From NCBI GenBank assembly GCA_027067385.1, contig JAMOVV010000045.1:1-51352 (forward strand): a stretch of DNA of 51,352 nt, written 5' to 3'. The translations under genes and the position numbers were made by a program. Position 1 is the stretch's first letter, and every line of letters begins with the position of its first letter. This document shows, in pieces, positions 35,747 through 43,773 of the stretch. The DNA is from Desulfarculaceae bacterium. GTDB taxonomy: Bacteria > Desulfobacterota > Desulfarculia > Desulfarculales > Desulfarculaceae. The notes below the pieces were generated by a model. That model saw nothing but the letters and a program-made list of their open reading frames with translations, was not told where the DNA came from and ran no database searches.

Positions 35747-36616
35747 TCAGGTGATGGCCTCGAAAAAGGCCTGGATCGACTCCTGGGACTGCTTGGTGAA
35801 GCGGCACAGATCGTCCACGTCCGGCCTCGTCAGCCCCAGCAGCTCCAGGTCCTGGGGCCGGATGGCCGGCGGGCGGGGGTTGCCGTCGCGGCCCAGCCCC
35901 ACCAACTGGGGCAGCAGGTTGGCCATGCGCAGCATGGTGGTGTCCCGGGGATCGGCCTCCACTGATACGTCGTGGTGGTGGTGGGCCATGATGGGCTGCA
36001 CCACCTGGGGGGGGAACTTCCAACGGCTCAGCAGCATGGCCCCCACGTCGCCGTGGTCCAGGCCGATGACCCGGCGTTCGGCCATGAACAGCGGCAGGTC
36101 CTGGCGCTCCTGGGTCTCGCGCAGGGCCTGCTGGTACAGGTCAAAGAAAAAGTGCAGCAGCACGATCTTGCCCACGTCGTGCAGCAGGCCCACCACGAAC
36201 AGGTGGTCTTCCTCCTGGGCCAGGCCCAGGCGCCGGCCCAGCTCCCGGATGACCGCGGCGGCGGCCACGCTGTGCAGCCACAGGCCGGCGTGGCTCAGCA
36301 GTTCGGACTCCTGCTCCTTGGGCAACACGGCCACCACCCCCACCGAGAGGGTGAGGGACTTGATCATGTTCAGCCCCAGCACCGCCACCGCCCGGTCCAG
36401 GGTGTCTATCTCCTGGGCAAAGCCGTAGTAGGCGCTGTTGGCCACCTTGAGCACCTTGGCGGTTAGGGCGGGGTCCTGGGAGATGAGCTCGGTGAGCTCG
36501 CTCATGTCGAACTCGGGATCTTCCAGCAGGGCCAGCAGGCGCGAGATCACCACCGGCAGGGCAGGCAGTTCATCGATCCGGGCGTAGAGCTTCTTCTTCA
36601 GGATTTCCTTGTCCAT
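35747..36616 (-). CDS. HDOD domain signalling protein
   Basis: A 289-residue protein with one HDOD domain, a metal-dependent-phosphohydrolase-like fold used in bacterial signalling without proven catalysis. ELPALPVVISRLLALLEDPEFDMSELTELISQDPALTAKVLKVANSAYYG (in parts, residues 10-65) is the standard opening. VVGLLHDVGKIVL near 150 retains an HD pair and LDHGDVGAMLLSRWKFP near 195 is also family-typical. No GGDEF or REC domain is attached. The ATG at 36616 follows AGAGG; a TTG seven codons upstream is less likely. It converges on the GH13 gene. Confidence 0.9.
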   Translation of the reverse strand: MDKEILKKKLYARIDELPALPVVISRLLALLEDPEFDMSELTELISQDPALTAKVLKVANSAYYGFAQEIDTLDRAVAVLGLNMIKSLTLSVGVVAVLPKEQESELLSHAGLWLHSVAAAAVIRELGRRLGLAQEEDHLFVVGLLHDVGKIVLLHFFFDLYQQALRETQERQDLPLFMAERRVIGLDHGDVGAMLLSRWKFPPQVVQPIMAHHHHDVSVEADPRDTTMLRMANLLPQLVGLGRDGNPRPPAIRPQDLELLGLTRPDVDDLCRFTKQSQESIQAFFEAIT

Positions 36617-36731
36617 ATCCTCAGGGCCTCTTGGCAATCGCGGGTTGTCCGTTTAGGCACCGCCGGATTTTTTGCTCACCAGCATATGACCCCGGCCCGG
36701 GCCTTGGCAAGCCGCGCGGCCGGGAAGGGGT

Positions 36732-37421
36732 TTAAGCGGACAAGGAGGTGAGGTAGGAGACGATGCGCTGCTGAAAGGTCTGGAGGTGCTTTTGGATGAT
36801 AGCGCATAGGGTCTCCTTGTCGCGTCCGCCCAGGGCGTCGATGATCCTTTGATGCTCGCCCACCACGGCCTGGTAGTGCTGGGCCAGGTTGTTTTCTTGC
36901 GAGCCCGCGTCGGAGTAGGAGAGGTAGGCCAGGCGGGCCGAGCCAAAGCGGACGTTGCGCAGGGCCGAGACGATGTATTCGTTTTTGGAGCAGCGGGCAA
37001 AGGCCATGTGGAACTGGTTGTTGAGCTTGACCAGCTCCCAGGGATCGTCGGCCTCGATGGCCCGGCCCAGGTCCTGGTTCACCCGCGCCATCTCGGCCAG
37101 TATCTCGGCCAGGTCCTGGTTCACGGCCAGGTCGATCACCGCCTTTTCGAAGAACCACAGGGCCTGGAATATGGCCTTGGTGTTTTGCAGGGTGATGGGC
37201 TGGACGCTGAATCCCTTGTTGGGCACGTTTTCGATGAGGTGCTCGGAGGACAGGCGCAGCAGGGCCTCGCGGATGGGGGTGCGGCCGATGCCCAGGTTTT
37301 GCACCAGGTCCTTTTCGTCCAGGTGGGTGCCCGGGGCCAACTTGGTGGTGGCTATCTCCTTGAACAGGCGTTGGTAGGCCTGCTCAGCCAGGGGCAGTTT
37401 GTGGGGCGACGTTTTGTTCAA
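36732..37421 (-). CDS. GntR family transcriptional regulator, FCD type
   Basis: A 229-residue DNA-binding regulator. Residues 10-75 are the GntR winged helix: AEQAYQRLFKEIATTKLAPGTHLDEKDLVQNLGIGRTPIREALLRLSSEHLI (in parts), ending in the wing NVPNKGFSV. The C-terminal FCD all-helical ligand domain retains metal-binding candidates in NQFHMAFARCS and VVGEHQRIIDAL with the final helical IQKHL. The TTG at 37421 is chosen because a good promoter lies over the longer in-frame extension. It is divergent from the TRAP-pxp-kor operon and is the likely ligand-responsive controller of it, binding a small carboxylic acid. Confidence 0.85.
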   Translation of the reverse strand: MNKTSPHKLPLAEQAYQRLFKEIATTKLAPGTHLDEKDLVQNLGIGRTPIREALLRLSSEHLIENVPNKGFSVQPITLQNTKAIFQALWFFEKAVIDLAVNQDLAEILAEMARVNQDLGRAIEADDPWELVKLNNQFHMAFARCSKNEYIVSALRNVRFGSARLAYLSYSDAGSQENNLAQHYQAVVGEHQRIIDALGGRDKETLCAIIQKHLQTFQQRIVSYLTSLSA

Positions 37422-37466
37422 CTTGACACCGTTGTCCTGATGTGGGCGGGCTGGAAAATCCCAATG

Positions 37467-37481
37467 ATATATCGAATATAT
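37467..37481. promoter_or_regulatory. Candidate FCD-regulator operator (ATATAT-CGA-ATATAT)
   Basis: A perfect inverted repeat of two ATATAT arms around CGA overlaps the -10 region of the regulator promoter. A related ATATATC occurs at 37768-37774 in front of dctP. The position suggests autoregulation; the AT-only arms make chance similarity possible. Confidence 0.45.
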
Positions 37482-37505
37482 ATTATTTGTCGCACCAAGA
37501 GTCAA
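37477..37505 (-). promoter_or_regulatory. Promoter of the FCD regulator gene
   Basis: On the minus strand TTGACT (37500-37505) and TATATA (37477-37482) are separated by 17 bases. The start of transcription would be near 37470, about 50 bases before the TTG start codon. Confidence 0.65.
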
Positions 37506-37674
37506 TCGCTTTCTCACCGCCGTCCCAATAATCTGAAATCACAAGCGGAACAAGGCGGCCCGGCTCCCGGCCGCTGGCGCCCCCCACGTCCCGCGTCCCG
37601 GGGAAAAGGTGGGCGTGGTAGCGGCTTGGCCGAGCCGGGCCGGTCCGGCCGGCCGGAGCCGACCGGGGCGGTCA

Positions 37675-37790
37675 TTGCTTTAATGTTCTGTAATTACGCA
37701 CTTAAATCAAATAATATACAAACAATATATTTATTACTTGACTGAAAAGTTTAATTATGATCTAAAAATATATCTGGAAAATATTGCATC
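37675..37790 (+). promoter_or_regulatory. AT-rich promoter/operator region of the dctPQM-pxp-kor operon
   Basis: A sharp AT-rich island in GC-rich surroundings, between the regulator and dctP. TTGACT at 37738-37743 is followed 17 bases later by TCTAAA (37761-37766), a weak -10. Operator-like AT words include AATATACAAACAATATAT near 37712-37730 and ATATATCTGGAAAATATT at 37768-37785. The leader to dctP would be about 140 bases. The GC-rich part of the gap (37506-37674) shows nothing recognisable. Confidence 0.5.
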
Positions 37791-37916
37791 GCCAAAGGTC
37801 CGCCGGCGGCCCGCGCCGCCAACCAGCCGCGCCGGCGGATACCACCACGGGAACCGGATGCCACCCGCCGGTCGGCCGGTAGTGACCGGGGCTCCCAAAA
37901 TCTTCAGGAGGGAATA

Positions 37917-38906
37917 ATGAAAAAGGCGTTTGTATTGCTTTTGGCGGTCCTGGTAACCGTGGCCCTGGCGGCCCCGGCCATGGCCAAGATCAAATGGGAC
38001 ATGCATCTAAACTACCCGGCCGGCAATTTCCACTCCAAGGGGGCCATGGAATTCGCCAAGAAGGTGAAAGAGGCCACCGGCGGCGAGCTGGAGATCGTGG
38101 TGCACCCGGGCGCCTCCCTGGGCTTCAAGGGCCCCGAGTTGCTGCGTGCCGTGGCCGAGGGCCAGTTGGTCATCGCCGAGGTGCCCACCGGCATGGTCGA
38201 GGGCGACGCCCCCATCTTGGCCCTCACCGCCCAGCCTTTCATCGCCACCACCGCCAAGGAACAGCGCCTGCTCTACGAGGTGGCCAAGCCCACCTACGAC
38301 AAGGTGTTGGACAAGTTCAACCAGTTTATCCTCTACACCTCGGTGTGGCCCTTCTCGGGCATCTACACCCAGCGTCCCGTGGCCAGCGTGGCCGACCTCA
38401 AGGGGCTTAAGATGCGGGTCTACGACGGCACCGGCCTGGCCTTTGGCAAGGCCACCGGCATCGCGGCCCGCAAGATGCCCTTCTCCGAGGTCTACCCGGC
38501 CATGAAGGCCGGCCTGCTGGACTCCATGTACACCTCCAGCGTCTCGGGGGTTGACGCCAAGGCCTGGGAAGTGCTGAAGTACTTTACGCCCATCAACATC
38601 GTGGGCCCGGTGAACCTCATCACCGTGAATAAAGAGGCCTGGGCCAAGCTGCCCAAGAAGGTTCAGGACGCGGTGCTCAAGGTGGCCGCCGAGATGGAGA
38701 CCAAGATGTGGGCCATGGCCGCGGAGATGGACGCCAAGAGCCGGGCCACGCTCAAGGCCAAGGGTATGATCGTCAGCCCGATCAGCCCCAAGTTCCGCGC
38801 CGAGCTCGACGCCCTGGGACAGCGGCTGAGGGCCAAGTGGGCCCAGAAGTCCGGCAAGGAGGCCACGCGCCTGCTGGCCGAGTTCAAGAAGCAGGCTGGA
38901 CGCTAA
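37917..38906 (+). CDS. dctP: TRAP transporter substrate-binding protein DctP
   Basis: A 329-residue periplasmic binding protein with a signal peptide (MKKAFVLLLAVLVTVALAAPAMA). The mature protein has the DctP pattern: FAKKVKEATGGELEIVVHPGASLG near 40-65, LKGLKMRVYDGTGLAFGKATG near 160-180 including the conserved Arg that contacts the ligand carboxylate, and PFSEVYPAMKAGLLDSMYTS near 190. The strong CAGGAGGG site is seven bases before the ATG. It is first in an operon with pxpABC; DctP-type proteins that bind pyroglutamate are known in Bordetella, so 5-oxoproline is the plausible ligand, by context. Confidence 0.92.
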   Translation: MKKAFVLLLAVLVTVALAAPAMAKIKWDMHLNYPAGNFHSKGAMEFAKKVKEATGGELEIVVHPGASLGFKGPELLRAVAEGQLVIAEVPTGMVEGDAPILALTAQPFIATTAKEQRLLYEVAKPTYDKVLDKFNQFILYTSVWPFSGIYTQRPVASVADLKGLKMRVYDGTGLAFGKATGIAARKMPFSEVYPAMKAGLLDSMYTSSVSGVDAKAWEVLKYFTPINIVGPVNLITVNKEAWAKLPKKVQDAVLKVAAEMETKMWAMAAEMDAKSRATLKAKGMIVSPISPKFRAELDALGQRLRAKWAQKSGKEATRLLAEFKKQAGR

Positions 38907-38915
38907 ACCAAGCGA

Positions 38916-38949
38916 CCCGCCGGCGGCCCCGGGGGGCGCCGGCGGGCTT
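38916..38949 (+). terminator. Attenuating hairpin after dctP
   Basis: CCCGCCGGCG (38916-38925) pairs perfectly with 38937-38946 around an 11-base GC-rich loop, followed by only CTTT. It probably terminates partially or protects the dctP message, so the binding protein is made in excess over the membrane subunits. Confidence 0.6.
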
Positions 38950-38967
38950 TAGAGCCGGGTGGTGAGC

Positions 38968-39471
38968 ATGAGACGATTGGTGGCCTTGGTGGAAGGGATC
39001 AGCGACTGGTGCGCCCGCGTGTCGGCGGTGCTCCTGGGGCTGATGACCCTGCTGATCCTCACCGAGATCCTGCTGTGGAACACGGCCAAGACCAGCACCC
39101 TCATCGCCGACGAGTACTCGGCCTACGGCCTGGCCATCATCATCTTCCTGGGCGCCGGCTATTGCCTCAAGGAGCGGGGGCATATCCGCATCACCCTGGT
39201 GCTGGGGTTCTTGCCGGAGAAGCTGGCCAAGATCATCGCGGTGGCGGCCACCGCCCTCACCACCGTGTTCATGGGCTATATCTGCTACTACCTCATCAAG
39301 ATGACCCTGGCCGCCTATCGCTACGGTTCCACCTCCGGCACCCTTACCGAGACGCCGCTTTGGATACCCCAGGCCATCATGTGCCTGGGGGCGGTGGTGT
39401 TTTGCCTGCAACTGGCCGCCACCACCGTGCGCACCGTCTGGGCGTTGCACACCGATGAAGACCCCCTGTAG
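38968..39471 (+). CDS. dctQ: TRAP transporter small permease DctQ
   Basis: A 167-residue membrane protein with four hydrophobic helices (about 20-40, 50-70, 90-110 and 130-150). The TRAP-Q motif is readable as ADEYSAYGLAIIIFLGAGYCLKERGHIRI (in parts). It forms the small membrane component of the sodium-driven transporter with DctM. ATG at 38968; two in-frame GTG codons lie just upstream. The gene follows the dctP hairpin. Confidence 0.88.
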   Translation: MRRLVALVEGISDWCARVSAVLLGLMTLLILTEILLWNTAKTSTLIADEYSAYGLAIIIFLGAGYCLKERGHIRITLVLGFLPEKLAKIIAVAATALTTVFMGYICYYLIKMTLAAYRYGSTSGTLTETPLWIPQAIMCLGAVVFCLQLAATTVRTVWALHTDEDPL

Positions 39472-39530
39472 GCCGCGGGCCGCGGGCATGACCGGGCCGG
39501 GCGCCGCGCGGCCCAAGGGAAAGGACCAGG

Positions 39531-40841
39531 ATGGCCGCTGATCTGAACATTATGACCCTGGTGGTCTTCGGGGTGTTGTTCCTGGCCCTGGGCTCGGGCA
39601 TTTGGGTGGCCTTCAGCCTGCTCTTGGTGGGCCTGGTGGGCATGGAGCTCTTCTCCAGCCTGCCGGCCGGCCCCAACATGGCCTCGTCCATCTGGGCCAC
39701 GGTGGAAAAATGGGAGTACGTGGCCCTGCCCCTGTTCATCCTCATGGGCGAGATACTCTTCCGATCGGGCATCTCCGAGCGGCTGTTCAAGGCGCTGGTG
39801 CCCTGGCTCTACCGCCTGCCCGGCGGCCTGCTGCTGATGAACATCGTCTCCTGCACCCTGTTCGCCGCGGTGAGCGGTTCCAGCGCGGCCACCACCGCCA
39901 CGGTGGGGCGCATCACCCTGGCCGAGTTCGATAAGCTGGGCTATGACAAGCGCATGGCCATGGGCTCCCTGGCCGGGGCCGGCACCCTGGGTTTTCTCAT
40001 CCCGCCCAGCCTGATCATGATCGTCTACGCCATCCTGGCCGAGGTGAGCATCGGCAAGATGTTCATCGCCGGCATCGTGCCGGGCCTGCTGCTGGCCGGC
40101 GTGTACATGGCCTACATCATGTACCAGGGCATAAGGCGGCCCGAGATCGCCCCGCGCATGCAGGAGACCTACACCTGGGGCGACCGCCTGCGCGGGCTCA
40201 AGGACCTGGCCCCCACCCTCCTGCTCATCCTGATGGTGCTGGGCTCCATCTACGCCGGCTACGCCACCCCCACCGAGGCCGCCGCCCTGGGCGTGTTCGG
40301 CGCGCTCTTGTTTTCGGTAATCAACCGCCAGATGACCTGGTCGATCCTGATGGAGTGCCTCAAGGGCGCGGTGAAGACCAACGCCATGATCATGCTCATC
40401 GTGCTGGGGGCCGGCTACCTCTCGCGGGTGATGGGCTTCTTGGGCATCCCGGCCGAGATCACCAAGTTCATCGTGGGGCTGGAGCTTTCGCCCTATACCC
40501 TGATGATCCTGCTGGGGATGGTCTACGTGGTGCTGGGCTGTCTCTTGGACGGCTTCTCCATCGTGGTGATGACCCTGCCCATCGCCCTGCCCATGGTCAC
40601 GGCGGTGGGTTTCAGCCCCATCTGGTTCGGCATCTACCTGGTGCTGATGGTGGAGGTGAGCCAGATCACCCCGCCGGTGGGCTTCAACCTGTTCGTCATC
40701 CAGGGGCTCACCCGGGAGCCGATCATGCAGATCGCGCGCTACGCCTTGCCCTTCTTCGCCCTGATGCTTTTGACCACGGCCATCATCACCATTTTCCCGG
40801 AGATCGTTTTATTCCTGCCCGAGTACATGGTTGCCAAGTAG
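39531..40841 (+). CDS. dctM: TRAP transporter large permease DctM
   Basis: A 436-residue permease with about 11-12 hydrophobic helices carrying the transport path. Conserved patches: VALPLFILMGEILFRSG near 62, the FAAVSGSSAATTATVGRI substrate-site motif near 105-125, GTLGFLIPPSLIMIVYAILAEVSIGKMFIAGIVPG (in parts) near 147-180, and VEVSQITPPVGFNLFVIQG near 370. A GGACCAGG site precedes the ATG. The pxpA gene follows 39 bases later on the same strand. Confidence 0.93.
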   Translation: MAADLNIMTLVVFGVLFLALGSGIWVAFSLLLVGLVGMELFSSLPAGPNMASSIWATVEKWEYVALPLFILMGEILFRSGISERLFKALVPWLYRLPGGLLLMNIVSCTLFAAVSGSSAATTATVGRITLAEFDKLGYDKRMAMGSLAGAGTLGFLIPPSLIMIVYAILAEVSIGKMFIAGIVPGLLLAGVYMAYIMYQGIRRPEIAPRMQETYTWGDRLRGLKDLAPTLLLILMVLGSIYAGYATPTEAAALGVFGALLFSVINRQMTWSILMECLKGAVKTNAMIMLIVLGAGYLSRVMGFLGIPAEITKFIVGLELSPYTLMILLGMVYVVLGCLLDGFSIVVMTLPIALPMVTAVGFSPIWFGIYLVLMVEVSQITPPVGFNLFVIQGLTREPIMQIARYALPFFALMLLTTAIITIFPEIVLFLPEYMVAK

Positions 40842-40880
40842 GGTCCGGCCGCCGGCATGGCCGCCTGCGGGGAAAAAAGC

Positions 40881-41654
40881 ATGAGCATCGATCTGAACTG
40901 CGACATGGGTGAAAGCTTCGGCTCCTACCGCCTGGGGTATGACCAGGAGGTGATGCCCCATATCACCAGCGCCAACATCGCCTGCGGCTGGCACGCCGGC
41001 GATCCCATGGTGATGGACCGCACCGTGGCCCTGGCCGTGCGCCACGGCGTGGCCGTGGGGGCCCACCCCGGCTACCCCGACCGGATGGGCTTCGGCCGCC
41101 GCCGGTTGGACTGCCACCCCGAGGAGATCACCAACTACGTCGTCTACCAGGTGGGGGCGTTGCAGGCCTTTTGCCAGGCCCACGCGGTGGCCCTGTCCCA
41201 CGTCAAGCCGCACGGCGGGCTCTACAACCGGGTGGTGGCCGACCCGGCGGTGGCCCGGGCGGTGGCCCGGGCGGTGGCGGCGGTGGACCCCGGGCTGCGC
41301 TGGGTGGTGCTGGCCGGTCGCCGGGGAGAGGCCGCGGTCGAGGCGGCCCGGGAGCTGGGGCTCAGGGTCTGCCGCGAGGCCTTTCCCGACCGCGCCTATA
41401 CCCCCGAGGGCGCCCTGGTGCCGCGCCACCTGCCCGGCGCGGTTATCCACGACCCGGACCAGGTGGCCCAACGGGCCCTGATGATGGCCGTGGAGGGCCA
41501 GGTGATCGCCGACGACGGCAGCCGGGTCCCCCTGGCGGCCGACACCTTGTGCGTGCACGGCGACAACCCCGGCGCGGTGGAATTGGTGCAACGCATCGGC
41601 CAGGCCCTGGCGGGGCGCGGCGTTGAGCTTCGTCCCATGGCCGCGGCCGCCTGA
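40881..41654 (+). CDS. pxpA: 5-oxoprolinase subunit PxpA (LamB/YcsF family)
   Basis: A 257-residue subunit of ATP-dependent 5-oxoprolinase, which opens 5-oxoproline (pyroglutamate) to glutamate. The family signature is complete: DLNCDMGESFGSYRLG at the start, HITSANIACGWHAGDP near 30, VGAHPGYPDRMGFGRR near 60, HVKPHGGLYNR near 110 and LCVHGDNPGAVELV near 225. ATG at 40881 follows GGGGA; an upstream in-frame ATG is not supported. It is directly after the TRAP genes. Confidence 0.94.
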   Translation: MSIDLNCDMGESFGSYRLGYDQEVMPHITSANIACGWHAGDPMVMDRTVALAVRHGVAVGAHPGYPDRMGFGRRRLDCHPEEITNYVVYQVGALQAFCQAHAVALSHVKPHGGLYNRVVADPAVARAVARAVAAVDPGLRWVVLAGRRGEAAVEAARELGLRVCREAFPDRAYTPEGALVPRHLPGAVIHDPDQVAQRALMMAVEGQVIADDGSRVPLAADTLCVHGDNPGAVELVQRIGQALAGRGVELRPMAAAA

Positions 41655-41670
41655 GGTAGGATTGCGGCCC

Positions 41671-42369
41671 ATGCCCCAGGTATTTTCACCGCCCGTCCTG
41701 CGCCCCTGCGGCGACCGCGCCGTGCTCATGGAGCTGGGCGACGCCATCGACCCGGCCGTCAACCGGCTGGTGGGGAGGGCCCTGGAGGCCTTGGACCAGC
41801 ACCGGCCGGACTGGCTGGTGGAGGCGGTGGGGGCCTACCGCTCGCTGATGGTCATCTATGACCCGCTGCGGGCCGACTACCAGCAGGTGAGCCGGCACCT
41901 GGCCGCCCTGGAGTTGGCCCAGGCCGCCGGGCGGCGGGAAGACGGCGGGGTGGTGGAGATACCGGTGTGCTACGGCGGCGAGTTCGGCCCGGACCTGGAG
42001 ATGGTGGCCCGGCACAACCGGCTCTCGGCCCGGCAGGTGGTCGAGTTGCACAGCGCTGTCGCCTACCACGTCTACATGATGGGCTTCACGCCTGGCTTTC
42101 CCTATCTCGGCGGGCTCGACCCCCGGCTGCACACCCCACGCCTGGAGTCTCCCCGCACCACGGTGGCCGCCGGCAGCGTGGGCATTGCCAACGACCAGAC
42201 CGGAATCTACCCCGTGGCCAGCCCGGGCGGCTGGCGCATCATCGGCCGCACCCCGCGCAAGCTCTTCGACCCCCGGCGCGACGACCCCTTCTTGCTGCGC
42301 GCCGGTCGGCGGCTGCATTTCGTGCCCATCAGCCAGGATGAGTACCGGCGTCTGGTGGCGGAGGGTTGA
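41671..42369 (+). CDS. pxpB: 5-oxoprolinase subunit PxpB (KipI family)
   Basis: A 232-residue KipI-like subunit. Conserved blocks are CGDRAVLMELGD near 12, EAVGAYRSLMVIYDPL near 50, IPVCYGGEFGPDL near 93, the YMMGFTPGFPYLGGLDPRLHTPRL stretch (in parts) near 130, and VASPGGWRIIGRTP near 190. In Bacillus the homologue also inhibits the KinA kinase, but with PxpA and PxpC the enzymatic role is expected. ATG at 41671 has a GGTAGGAT site; PxpC begins four bases after the stop. Confidence 0.93.
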   Translation: MPQVFSPPVLRPCGDRAVLMELGDAIDPAVNRLVGRALEALDQHRPDWLVEAVGAYRSLMVIYDPLRADYQQVSRHLAALELAQAAGRREDGGVVEIPVCYGGEFGPDLEMVARHNRLSARQVVELHSAVAYHVYMMGFTPGFPYLGGLDPRLHTPRLESPRTTVAAGSVGIANDQTGIYPVASPGGWRIIGRTPRKLFDPRRDDPFLLRAGRRLHFVPISQDEYRRLVAEG

Positions 42370-42373
42370 GGCG

Positions 42374-43330
42374 GTGGATGTCCTGCGGGTGATAGCGCCG
42401 GGTCCGTTGAGCACGGTGCAGGACCTGGGCCGCTACGGCTGGCAGCGCTTCGGGGTGCCGGTATCCGGGGCCCTGGACGACTTCTCGCATCGGGTGGCCA
42501 ACCGGCTGGTGGGCAACCCGGACGGCGCGGCCACCCTGGAGATGACCCTGGCCGGGGCCAAGCTGGAGGCCCTGGCCCCGGTGAGCCTGGCGGTGGCCGG
42601 GGCGGACATGCCGCTTAGCCTCAACCAGCGGCCGGTGGAGGCGTGGCAATGCCTGCGCCTGGAGCCGGGCGACGTGCTCACCGTGGGCACGGCCCGCGCC
42701 GGGGTGCGGGCCTACCTGGCCCTGGCCGGCGGCATCGAGGTGCCCCGGGTGATGGGTAGCCGCTCCACCAACCTGGGCGGGGGCTTTGGCGGGCTGGCCG
42801 GTCGGTCCCTGCGGCGCGGCGACGTGCTGGCCGCCGGCGCGCCGGCGGGCGGCCGCCGGCAACGCCGCCTGCCGCCGGAGCACCGGCCGGCCTGGGAGCG
42901 GCGGGTGAACTTGCGGGCCCTGCCGGGTCCCCAGGATGACTACTTCGATCAAGGGCTGACAGTGTTTTTCGCCTCGGAGTTCACGGTGACCCCGGACACC
43001 GACCGGGTGGGTTGCCGCCTGCAGGGGCCGGAGGTGCCCCTGGCCCGGGGCCGGTCGGCGGGCATCATCAGCGAGCCCCTGGCCCCCGGCGGGGTGCAGG
43101 TGCCGGCCGACGGCCAGCCCATCATCCTGCTGGGCGAGCAGACCGTGGGCGGCTACGCCAAGATCGCCACCGTGCTTTCGGTGGACCTGCCACGGGTGGC
43201 CCAGTTGCGTCCGGGCGACCGGGTGGCCTTCCGCCGGGTGGACCTGGACGAGGCCCACCGGCTGTACCGGCGCTATCACCAGCGTTTGCAAGAGATGAGC
43301 CGGCTCATGGCCGTCGGGGATGAGGTATAA
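42374..43330 (+). CDS. pxpC: 5-oxoprolinase subunit PxpC (KipA/biotin-dependent carboxyltransferase-like)
   Basis: A 318-residue KipA-like subunit of 5-oxoprolinase. Readable blocks: [31 protein letters not shown] (in parts) at the N-terminus, [14 protein letters not shown] near 47, [20 protein letters not shown] near 115, [14 protein letters not shown] near 215, and [15 protein letters not shown] near 255. GTG start at 42374; the in-frame upstream sequence overlaps pxpB and is not conserved. A mini universal-stress gene begins two bases after its stop. Confidence 0.93.
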   Translation: MDVLRVIAPGPLSTVQDLGRYGWQRFGVPVSGALDDFSHRVANRLVGNPDGAATLEMTLAGAKLEALAPVSLAVAGADMPLSLNQRPVEAWQCLRLEPGDVLTVGTARAGVRAYLALAGGIEVPRVMGSRSTNLGGGFGGLAGRSLRRGDVLAAGAPAGGRRQRRLPPEHRPAWERRVNLRALPGPQDDYFDQGLTVFFASEFTVTPDTDRVGCRLQGPEVPLARGRSAGIISEPLAPGGVQVPADGQPIILLGEQTVGGYAKIATVLSVDLPRVAQLRPGDRVAFRRVDLDEAHRLYRRYHQRLQEMSRLMAVGDEV

Positions 43331-43332
43331 TT

Positions 43333-43512
43333 ATGTACTGTAATCTCCTGCAGCCTGTGGACCTGGACCACCCCAGCTCCTGGCGCGCCGCCCTGCCCAC
43401 CGCCCTGGGGTTGACGGCCCACCGTCCGGAGATGGACGATTATCTCTTGGGCAGCCACGCCGCCCGGGTGGTGCGCCACGCCCCCTGCTCGGTGTTCATC
43501 GTGCGCCAGTGA
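43333..43512 (+). CDS. Miniature universal stress protein (internally deleted UspA/TeaD-like)
   Basis: A 59-residue reading frame with its own GAGG ribosome site and ATG. Residues 1-29 ([20 protein letters not shown] then LPTALGLTA) match the first strand and helix of the Usp proteins that accompany TRAP transporters (TeaD-like). Residues 30-59 ([20 protein letters not shown] then [10 protein letters not shown]) match their final helix and strand. The intervening 80 or so residues, with the ATP-binding centre, are missing, and the frame is preserved across the junction near 43417. Either a remnant or a shortened regulator; it is not a complete Usp fold. Confidence 0.7.
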   Translation: MYCNLLQPVDLDHPSSWRAALPTALGLTAHRPEMDDYLLGSHAARVVRHAPCSVFIVRQ

Positions 43513-43556
43513 GCCCGGCCGCGGCCGGCCGCTGGCGCCAACCAGGGAAAACGATC

Positions 43557-43763
43557 ATGGAATCACGGTCGCTCAAAGAAGAGTTGTCGGTGCTAATCGA
43601 TGTAGACTGGTGCAAGGGTTGCGGCATCTGCGTGGCCTTTTGTCCCAAGCAGGCCTTGAGCCTGGATGAGCACGGCAAGGCCCGGTGGACCGGTCCCGAG
43701 GACTGCGTGCGCTGCGGCCTGTGCCAGATGCGCTGTCCGGACCTGGCCATCGAACTGCGCTGA
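43557..43763 (+). CDS. korD: 2-oxoacid:ferredoxin oxidoreductase delta (ferredoxin) subunit
   Basis: A 68-residue ferredoxin with two [4Fe-4S] motifs: CKGCGICVAFCPKQAL and CVRCGLCQMRCPDLAIEL. It carries electrons from the thiamine-diphosphate catalytic subunit to external ferredoxin. The ATG at 43557 follows AGGGAAA. It precedes the alpha, beta and gamma genes in the order D-A-B-C, typical of 2-oxoglutarate ferredoxin oxidoreductase. Confidence 0.9.
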   Translation: MESRSLKEELSVLIDVDWCKGCGICVAFCPKQALSLDEHGKARWTGPEDCVRCGLCQMRCPDLAIELR

Positions 43764-43773
43764 GGGAGGGGTC

